A stretch of 6,193 bases of DNA from an uncultured Eubacteriales bacterium (GTDB lineage: Bacteria; Bacillota; Clostridia; Lachnospirales; Lachnospiraceae): assembly GCA_900557175.1 (NCBI GenBank), contig USSL01000111.1, forward strand, positions 1 through 6,193, written 5' to 3'. The position numbers were made by a program, and so were the translations under genes. Positions 1 through 6,193 of the stretch are shown here, in pieces. Numbering within the stretch: position 1 is the first letter of the stretch; every line of letters begins with the position of its first letter. The notes below the pieces were generated by a model. The model was not told the origin of the DNA. It ran no database searches and worked only from the letters and a program-made list of their open reading frames with translations.

Positions 1-977
1 GTATTTAAAACAACATTGGCATTGGCATCTTTCTTAAGCTCAATGACAATACGCATCCCCTGTCTGTCAGATTCGTCGCGTAAATCCGAAATACCGTCAA
101 TACGCTTATCACGCACAAGTTCCGCAATTTTCTCAATTAAACGCGCCTTATTGACAAGATAAGGAATTTCTGTCACAACAATTTTCTGACGGTTTGTGCC
201 GAGCGGCTCAATTTCTGAAATTGCCCGCACCTTAATTTTGCCGCGGCCGGTTCTGTACGCCTGCTCAATACCGCTGTGCCCTAAAATCATAGCGCCTGTC
301 GGAAAATCCGGTCCTTTAATAATATTTAAAAGCTCCTCTATTTCCGTCTCGCGGTTTTCCTCGACACGATTATCAATAATTTTTATAACGCCGTCAATCG
401 TCTCTCTTAAATTATGCGGCGGTATATTTGTCGCCATGCCGACGGCAATACCTGTCGTACCATTGACCAAAAGATTCGGAAATCTTGCCGGAAGCACTGT
501 CGGCTCCTTTTCCGTCTCATCAAAGTTCGGTCTGAAATCAACCGTATCTTTGTTAATATCAGCCGTCATCTCCATCGAAATTTTACTTAAGCGCGCCTCT
601 GTATAACGCATGGCAGCCGCGCCGTCACCGTCTACAGAACCAAAGTTTCCATGACCATCCACGAGCGGATATCTCGTCGACCACTCCTGAGCCAGATTCA
701 CAAGAGCGCCATAAATAGATGAATCACCGTGAGGATGATATTTACCCATCGTATCACCGACGATACGGGCACACTTTCTATGCGGCTTATCCGGACCGTT
801 GTTGAGTTCTATCATTGCATATAAAATTCTTCTCTGAACAGGCTTTAAACCATCCCTGACATCCGGCAGTGCTCTCTGCGCGATGACGCTCATGGCATAG
901 TCGATGTAAAATTTTTCCATCTTTTCTTTTAAATCGACATCCTGAACCTTATCGAAGATATTGCTTCTATCGTCCAT
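1..977 (-). CDS. gyrA: DNA gyrase subunit A, N-terminal part (gene continues past the left edge)
   Basis: GyrA is the DNA breakage-reunion subunit of the A2B2 gyrase, which adds negative supercoils using ATP hydrolysed by GyrB. The visible 325 codons begin [10 protein letters not shown] and stay open to the window edge, so the 3' end, including the beta-pinwheel domain, is missing. Seen in the sequence: the winged-helix start region ([20 protein letters not shown], residues 27-46), the quinolone-determining stretch [17 protein letters not shown] (81-97), and the catalytic tyrosine Y125 in [11 protein letters not shown], equivalent to E. coli Y122. The tower-domain start follows, with [20 protein letters not shown]. 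The ATG at 977 is preceded by GGAGGAG at 983-989 with 7 nt from GGAGG to the start. It lies 23 nt after the gyrB stop, so the two subunits are very probably co-transcribed. Residue 90, equivalent to E. coli D87, is glycine. Identity is near certain. Confidence 0.97.
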   Translation of the reverse strand, partial: MDDRSNIFDKVQDVDLKEKMEKFYIDYAMSVIAQRALPDVRDGLKPVQRRILYAMIELNNGPDKPHRKCARIVGDTMGKYHPHGDSSIYGALVNLAQEWSTRYPLVDGHGNFGSVDGDGAAAMRYTEARLSKISMEMTADINKDTVDFRPNFDETEKEPTVLPARFPNLLVNGTTGIAVGMATNIPPHNLRETIDGVIKIIDNRVEENRETEIEELLNIIKGPDFPTGAMILGHSGIEQAYRTGRGKIKVRAISEIEPLGTNRQKIVVTEIPYLVNKARLIEKIAELVRDKRIDGISDLRDESDRQGMRIVIELKKDANANVVLN

Positions 978-1000
978 TTCTACTCCTCCGTATATACTAA

Positions 1001-4019
<3,019 letters not shown>

Positions 4020-4031
4020 ACTAAACACCAA

Positions 4032-4241
4032 CTATTTAACAATTTTAATCTGGCTGCCGGCATATTCTGCAATGTCACCGTCATACAGCTTTTTGCCTCT
4101 CTGTGTACATACTTCACCATTGACCTTGACCTCGCCGTCTAAAATGACGATCTTTGCCTCAACACCCGATGACACTAAGGCCGCAGCTTTTAAAGCCTGT
4201 CCGAGTTTTATAAATTCATCCCGTAATTTAATTTCTTCCAT
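4032..4241 (-). CDS. yaaA: S4-domain protein YaaA (putative RNA-binding, ribosome-associated)
   Basis: A 69-aa protein that is almost entirely one S4 RNA-binding fold. Its middle and end, AKIVILDGEVKVNGE, QRGKKLYDGD and the I..Y.GSQIKIV tail, match the family pattern (VLVNDE, RRGRKLYVGD, F.VV) found in B. subtilis YaaA, which sits at the same place between dnaN and recF. The N-terminal part, FIKLGQALKAAALVSSGVEAK, matches the ITLGQFLK stretch of that protein. In Bacillus the protein, also called RlbA, has been linked to large ribosomal subunit assembly; a role here is inferred from family and position. The ATG at 4241 has an AGGAGG site (about 4251-4256) 9 nt upstream. The TAG stop directly abuts the earliest possible recF start, so the two genes look translationally coupled. 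The product lacks any membrane segment or signal peptide. Confidence 0.92.
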   Translation of the reverse strand: MEEIKLRDEFIKLGQALKAAALVSSGVEAKIVILDGEVKVNGEVCTQRGKKLYDGDIAEYAGSQIKIVK

Positions 4242-4281
4242 GAAAATCTTCCTCCTGATAATTTTTTATTACACTTATGCA
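4242..4281 (-). other. dnaN-yaaA intergenic gap with the yaaA ribosome binding site
   Basis: Forty A+T-rich nucleotides between the dnaN stop and the yaaA start. The AGGAGG at about 4251-4256 is the only signal I can support. There is no G/C stem followed by a T-run, so I see no terminator and assume readthrough. Confidence 0.6.
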
Positions 4282-5388
4282 TCAGCCTGCATTAATATTC
4301 ACCGGAAGAATGAGATAAATATACTGCTGTTTCTCATCTCTGATAAAACATGGTGCTTTCGGATTCACAAGATAAATATCAATGGCTTCATCATCAATCA
4401 CACGCAGGGCGTCCAAAATAAATTTCGGATTAAAACCAATCGTCAAATCCTTGCCCTCTTTATGGATATCAATATCTTCATTCATTGAACCAATCATCGA
4501 AGTAATTTTTAATTCCAGTGAACCGTCGCCGATATGAATGATAATCGGTTTTTTGTCACCTTCTTTAACTAAAAGCGATGCGCGCTCAATACAGCTTTGC
4601 AGTTCTTTTTTATTAATTGTGATTTTTGTTTCATAATCACTGGAGAGCATTTGTTCAATTCTGAAATACTGACCTTCAATCAGACGGCTGACAACTGTCG
4701 TATTGTCAAACTCAAAAACAATATGTCTGTCTGTAAAGAACAAATTGACGTTATCATCAACGCCGCCGCTTAAAATTTTACTTACTTCATTGAGAGTTTT
4801 CCCAGGAACAACAACTTTAATCGGATTATAGTCTTCTTTGAGTTCTATTTTTCTTATAGAAATACGATGTCCGTCAAGAGAAACAACTTTCATTTCGCTG
4901 CCGCTGATTTCAAATAACTCTCCGGTCATCAATTTATTGCTGTCATTGTCTGCAATTGAAAAAATTGTCTGTCGGATAATTTCTTTTAATGAAAATTGAG
5001 AAAGAATCACCGGATTGATTCTTTCAATTTGAGGCAGATAAGCAAAATCATCGCCTGCACGGCCGGCAATATTAAACTTTGCTTTTTCACAGCGGATTTT
5101 TGCCTGAAAATTTTCATCAGTTTCTATTGTAACTTCACTGTCGGGAAGTTTTCTTACAATTTCTGAAAAAAGCTTTGCTTCAAGTGCGATTTTTCCTTTA
5201 TCAAGGACATCGCCGTCAATGATTGTTTCGATACCAAGTTCCATATCGTTTGCTGTTAATTTAATAACGCCGTCTGTTGTGTCTATTAAAATACATTCAA
5301 GAATAGGCATTGTTGTTTTTCCGGGCACAGCCTTTAAAACAGTATTAACACCTGAAACAAGGTTTGATTTACTGCAAATGATTTTCAT
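4282..5388 (-). CDS. dnaN: DNA polymerase III beta subunit (sliding clamp)
   Basis: DnaN forms a ring-shaped dimer that encircles DNA and tethers the replicative polymerase and many repair proteins. The protein is 368 aa from MKIICSKSNL, the expected length for three clamp domains. Recognisable stretches are ILECILI (30-36), LTANDMELGI, FNIAGRAGDDFAYLP (105-119), SLDGHRISIRK (170-180, part of the partner-binding pocket), SRLIEGQYF (234-242) and the ending YIYLILPVN (356-364). The frame stays open upstream to 5541, but the ATG at 5388 has AAAGGAG 9 nt before it and gives the family N-terminus, whereas the extra residues are low-complexity translation of oriC. The tail is LPVNINAG, so the position of E. 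coli R365 (in MPMRL) holds asparagine and four further residues follow. The gene lies just downstream of oriC, with a tandem pair of DnaA boxes abutting its ribosome binding site. Confidence 0.97.
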   Translation of the reverse strand: MKIICSKSNLVSGVNTVLKAVPGKTTMPILECILIDTTDGVIKLTANDMELGIETIIDGDVLDKGKIALEAKLFSEIVRKLPDSEVTIETDENFQAKIRCEKAKFNIAGRAGDDFAYLPQIERINPVILSQFSLKEIIRQTIFSIADNDSNKLMTGELFEISGSEMKVVSLDGHRISIRKIELKEDYNPIKVVVPGKTLNEVSKILSGGVDDNVNLFFTDRHIVFEFDNTTVVSRLIEGQYFRIEQMLSSDYETKITINKKELQSCIERASLLVKEGDKKPIIIHIGDGSLELKITSMIGSMNEDIDIHKEGKDLTIGFNPKFILDALRVIDDEAIDIYLVNPKAPCFIRDEKQQYIYLILPVNINAG

Positions 5389-5397
5389 AAGTCTTGT

Positions 5398-5404
5398 CTC
5401 CTTT
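5398..5404 (-). promoter_or_regulatory. dnaN ribosome binding site
   Basis: AAAGGAG on the minus strand, 9 nt before the ATG at 5388. It decides the dnaN start in favour of 5388 over the longer open frame beginning at 5541. One nucleotide separates it from a DnaA box at 5406-5414. Confidence 0.88.
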
Positions 5405-5405
5405 A

Positions 5406-5424
5406 TGTTGATAAATGTGAATAA
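5406..5424 (-). promoter_or_regulatory. Tandem DnaA boxes next to the dnaN start
   Basis: On the minus strand TTATTCACA (5424 to 5416) is followed after one nucleotide by TTATCAACA (5414 to 5406). The first fits TTATNCACA; the second has one mismatch to TTATCCACA. They adjoin the dnaN ribosome binding site. Confidence 0.7.
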
Positions 5425-5465
5425 CTTCGTGTTGTCGGCATATAAATATATAAATGTATTCACTT

Positions 5466-5483
5466 TCGTCGTAGTCGTCGTAG
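5466..5483 (+). repeat. Two perfect tandem copies of TCGTCGTAG
   Basis: Copies at 5466-5474 and 5475-5483 are identical and form six triplets of the pattern T(C/A)G. They lie directly beside a run of five G (5483-5487, sharing one base) and before an A+T-rich run, the position where DnaA-trios are expected. Confidence 0.85.
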
Positions 5484-5495
5484 GGGGCGTGGATA

Positions 5496-5504
5496 TGTTG
5501 ATAA
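5496..5504 (-). promoter_or_regulatory. DnaA box TTATCAACA (one mismatch)
   Basis: TTATCAACA on the minus strand, followed with a one-base overlap by the weaker ATATCCACG (5496 to 5488). The pair sits immediately upstream of the C-run and triplet repeat, a position like that of the paired boxes beside the unwinding site in B. subtilis. Confidence 0.6.
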
Positions 5505-5514
5505 GTCGTTTTTT

Positions 5515-5541
5515 ATCATAAAAATCAACGGATTTGGTCAC
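5515..5541 (-). promoter_or_regulatory. Possible dnaN promoter inside oriC
   Basis: On the minus strand GTGACC (5541 to 5536) and TATGAT (5520 to 5515) are separated by 16 nt. The -10 matches TATAAT at five of six positions and the -35 matches TTGACA at four of six. A+T-rich DNA gives such pairs by chance, so this is only a candidate. It would give a leader of about 120 nt containing the triplet repeat and the tandem boxes. Confidence 0.25.
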
Positions 5542-5550
5542 GAATAACTA

Positions 5551-5559
5551 TGTGAATAA
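5551..5559 (-). promoter_or_regulatory. DnaA box TTATTCACA
   Basis: Plus-strand TGTGAATAA, fitting TTATNCACA on the minus strand. It is on the dnaN side of the 12-bp inverted repeat that begins at 5568. Confidence 0.7.
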
Positions 5560-5567
5560 CAAGGCGT

Positions 5568-5654
5568 AAACATGTGAATGGATCCCTGTTTATCCACAGG
5601 CTGAAAACGGCAGAAATTGCAGGAAAAAGTTGTCCATAAACAATTCACATGTTT
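5568..5654. repeat. Perfect 12-bp inverted repeat AAACATGTGAAT / ATTCACATGTTT, 63-nt spacer
   Basis: Arms at 5568-5579 and 5643-5654 are exact reverse complements. Each holds a fragment of a DnaA-box-like TTCACA/TGTGAA. The spacer holds the perfect box at 5590 and a degenerate TTGTCCATA at 5630. Confidence 0.85.
5590..5598 (+). promoter_or_regulatory. DnaA box TTATCCACA (perfect)
   Basis: Perfect consensus on the plus strand. Flanking CCTGT (5585-5589) and ACAGG (5596-5600) are complementary, so the box lies across a possible 5-bp stem with a 6-nt loop. It is enclosed by the arms at 5568-5579 and 5643-5654. Confidence 0.88.
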
Positions 5655-5662
5655 TTCACCGG

Positions 5663-5671
5663 TTATCCACA
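5663..5671 (+). promoter_or_regulatory. DnaA box TTATCCACA (perfect)
   Basis: Perfect consensus on the plus strand, facing the minus-strand box at 5705-5713. The match between the two sites continues three bases beyond the boxes. Confidence 0.9.
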
Positions 5672-5704
5672 ATAATGTATCTAAAATTTCCACGCGCGGC
5701 GTAT

Positions 5705-5713
5705 TGTGGATAA
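5705..5713 (-). promoter_or_regulatory. DnaA box TTATCCACA (perfect)
   Basis: Plus-strand TGTGGATAA, perfect on the minus strand. It is part of a 13-bp direct repeat with the box at 5739 and of a 12-bp inverted repeat with the box at 5663. Confidence 0.9.
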
Positions 5714-5738
5714 AATTGTGTTTTATCGGTATATAAAT

Positions 5739-5747
5739 TGTGGATAA
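5739..5747 (-). promoter_or_regulatory. DnaA box TTATCCACA (perfect), 18 bp from the dnaA stop
   Basis: Plus-strand TGTGGATAA, perfect on the minus strand, in an A+T-rich setting just after dnaA. It is 34 bp from the same-facing box at 5705, slightly over three helical turns. Confidence 0.9.
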
Positions 5748-5765
5748 AAATATTTTAAAAAAAAT

Positions 5766-6193
5766 TTATTTTGACGGATTAATTTTCTTTATAAGAATAT
5801 CAATCGTATTCTTCAGTGATTCATCCGTTTCCATAGACTTTTCAATTTTTTCAATACCATGAATAATGGTCGTATGATCCTTTTTGCCTAAGGCATTGCC
5901 GATAGACTGCAGAGGACTTTCTGTCATATGACGGCAAAGATACATACAAATCTGCCGAGGGTATGCAATATCCTTACTGCGCTTATGGCCGATAATATCT
6001 GCCGTGGAAATATTGAAATGTTCGGCGACAATATTAATAATTGATTCGGCTGTGACTGGTTTTGCAAGGTCAGGTGTAATAATATTTTCCAGTGCTTCCC
6101 TCACTAAATCCATCTCAATCGGCCGGTTTTTAAGTCTTGAAAGATTATGAATCTGATTTAAAGCGCCCTCAAGTTCTCGGATATTTGATTTGA
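5766..6193 (-). CDS. dnaA: Chromosomal replication initiator DnaA, C-terminal part (5' end beyond the right edge)
   Basis: DnaA is the AAA+ initiator that binds DnaA boxes and opens oriC. The visible 141 codons start within domain III, at KSNIRELEGALNQIHNLSRL, the sensor II region with its arginine, and end in NPSK before TAA. Domain IV, the DNA-binding domain, is complete: IIGHKRSKDIAYPRQICMYL contains the arginine equivalent to E. coli R399, and IGNALGKKDHTTIIHG contains the D-H-T-T contacts equivalent to 433-436. The usual GGRDHTTV(I/L)HA reads GKKDHTTIIHG here, with lysine for arginine and glycine for the final alanine. An internal ATG at 6113 is not the real start, because the conserved SNIRELEGAL lies before it in frame. 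The gene is transcribed toward oriC and dnaN. Confidence 0.97.
   Translation of the reverse strand, partial: KSNIRELEGALNQIHNLSRLKNRPIEMDLVREALENIITPDLAKPVTAESIINIVAEHFNISTADIIGHKRSKDIAYPRQICMYLCRHMTESPLQSIGNALGKKDHTTIIHGIEKIEKSMETDESLKNTIDILIKKINPSK

Larger units (their letters stand above)
5440..5504 (-). other. Candidate basal unwinding element of oriC: DnaA box, G/C cluster, triplet repeat, A+T-rich run
   Basis: Reading the minus strand from dnaA toward dnaN there is TTATCAACA (5504 to 5496), then ATATCCACG sharing one base with it, then a C-run (5487 to 5483), then triplets, then an A+T-rich run (5460 to 5440). The plus strand shows TCGTCGTAG twice (5466-5483). Read 3' to 5' from the G-run this gives GAT GCT GCT GAT GCT GCT. 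The order box, GC cluster, 3'-GAT-type trios, A+T-rich DNA and the direction toward dnaN match the basal origin unwinding system described for B. subtilis. Four of six triplets have C where the trio consensus has its conserved A, so the assignment is likely but not certain. Confidence 0.6.
5663..5713. repeat. Perfect 12-bp inverted repeat TTATCCACAATA / TATTGTGGATAA, 27-nt spacer
   Basis: Arms at 5663-5674 and 5702-5713 are exact reverse complements, each formed by a perfect DnaA box plus ATA. The boxes face each other. The spacer contains the G/C-rich patch CACGCGCGGC (5691-5700), which stands out in A+T-rich surroundings. Confidence 0.88.
5703..5749 (-). repeat. 13-bp direct repeat ATTGTGGATAAAA, two copies 34 bp apart
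   Basis: Identical copies at 5703-5715 and 5737-5749, each centred on a perfect DnaA box. The identity outside the 9-mer (leading AT and trailing AA) may reflect duplication or shared flanking preference. Confidence 0.8.
5389..5765. other. oriC: Probable chromosomal replication origin (oriC) between dnaA and dnaN
   Basis: This 377-bp gap is the only sizeable non-coding stretch in the window. Reading on both strands it holds four perfect DnaA boxes TTATCCACA (5590, 5663 on plus; 5705, 5739 on minus), two TTATTCACA boxes (5416, 5551 on minus) and two TTATCAACA near-boxes (5406, 5496 on minus). It also holds two perfect 12-bp inverted repeats, an 18-bp triplet repeat next to a G-run, and A+T-rich stretches at 5440-5460 and 5710-5768. 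In Bacillota the origin is typically placed beside dnaA, often in this very gap or split around dnaA. A second box cluster upstream of dnaA would lie outside this window. No coding region is supported here. Confidence 0.92.

Noticed and set aside
196..606. Plus-strand open frame of 136 codons
   Set aside because: It lies entirely antisense to gyrA, whose conserved motifs read through the same bases; the product is unlike any family I know.
4072..4488. Plus-strand open frame across yaaA and the dnaN 3' end
   Set aside because: It is antisense to two genes with clear family matches and spans their junction.
5432..5439. Spo0A-box-like TTGTCGGC in the origin
   Set aside because: It departs from TTGTCGAA at the last two bases, and A+T-rich DNA gives such partial matches often.
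5219..5521. Plus-strand open frame across the dnaN start and oriC
   Set aside because: Antisense to dnaN and running through DnaA boxes and the triplet repeat; the valine run comes from the GTC/GTA-type repeat.
5389..5541. A 51-residue N-terminal extension of DnaN in the same open frame
   Set aside because: The extra residues are a translation of DnaA boxes and the triplet repeat (a run of threonines), the family N-terminus is MKII at 5388, and a proper ribosome binding site precedes that ATG.
5630..5660. Further DnaA-box-like 9-mers (TTGTCCATA, CAATTCACA, TTTTTCACC)
   Set aside because: Each has two or more mismatches to TTATNCACA, so I do not count them as boxes.
5750..5768. T-run after the dnaA stop as a rho-independent terminator
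   Set aside because: On the minus strand eight T follow the stop, but there is no G/C-containing stem before them.

Overview
The window is one side of a bacterial replication-origin locus. All genes lie on the minus strand, so the reading order runs from the right edge to the left: dnaA (3' part), a 377-bp intergenic region that looks like the chromosomal origin (oriC), dnaN, yaaA (small S4-domain protein), recF, gyrB, and gyrA (5' part, cut by the left edge). This order is the ancestral Bacillota arrangement. The protein sequences (Gyr[18 protein letters not shown] then EWSTRYPL, RecF GDNAQGKTN, YaaA, and a DnaA close to the Bacillus type), the AGGAGG-type ribosome binding sites and the moderate base composition suggest a member of Clostridia, most likely Lachnospiraceae. 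The genus cannot be fixed by eye.

Layout: 1-977 gyrA N-terminal 325 codons; 978-1000 a 23-nt gap carrying the gyrA ribosome binding site; 1001-2908 complete gyrB; 2901-4019 complete recF, overlapping gyrB by 8 nt; 4032-4241 complete yaaA; 4242-4281 a 40-nt gap; 4282-5388 complete dnaN; 5389-5765 oriC; 5766-6193 the C-terminal 141 codons of dnaA. Apart from oriC the genes are packed with gaps of 40 nt or less and I see no intrinsic terminator, so dnaN to gyrA probably form one transcription unit, perhaps continued from dnaA.

The products act together. DnaA binds the boxes in oriC and opens it. DnaN is the sliding clamp that keeps the polymerase on DNA. RecF helps repair gaps and restart stalled forks. 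Gyrase (GyrB and GyrA) removes the positive supercoils made by the forks and keeps the negative supercoiling that origin opening needs. YaaA is a small putative RNA-binding protein linked to ribosome assembly in Bacillus.

I found no unknown gene system, mobile element, CRISPR array or RNA gene. The most interesting part is oriC. It has four perfect TTATCCACA boxes, two TTATTCACA boxes and two TTATCAACA boxes, two perfect 12-bp inverted repeats, and an apparent basal unwinding element (box, G/C-rich cluster, triplet repeat, A+T-rich run) in which four of the six triplets depart from the usual DnaA-trio consensus. Other points to check are a recF with no AUG start and no clear Shine-Dalgarno, and glycine at the GyrA position equivalent to E. 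coli Asp87.
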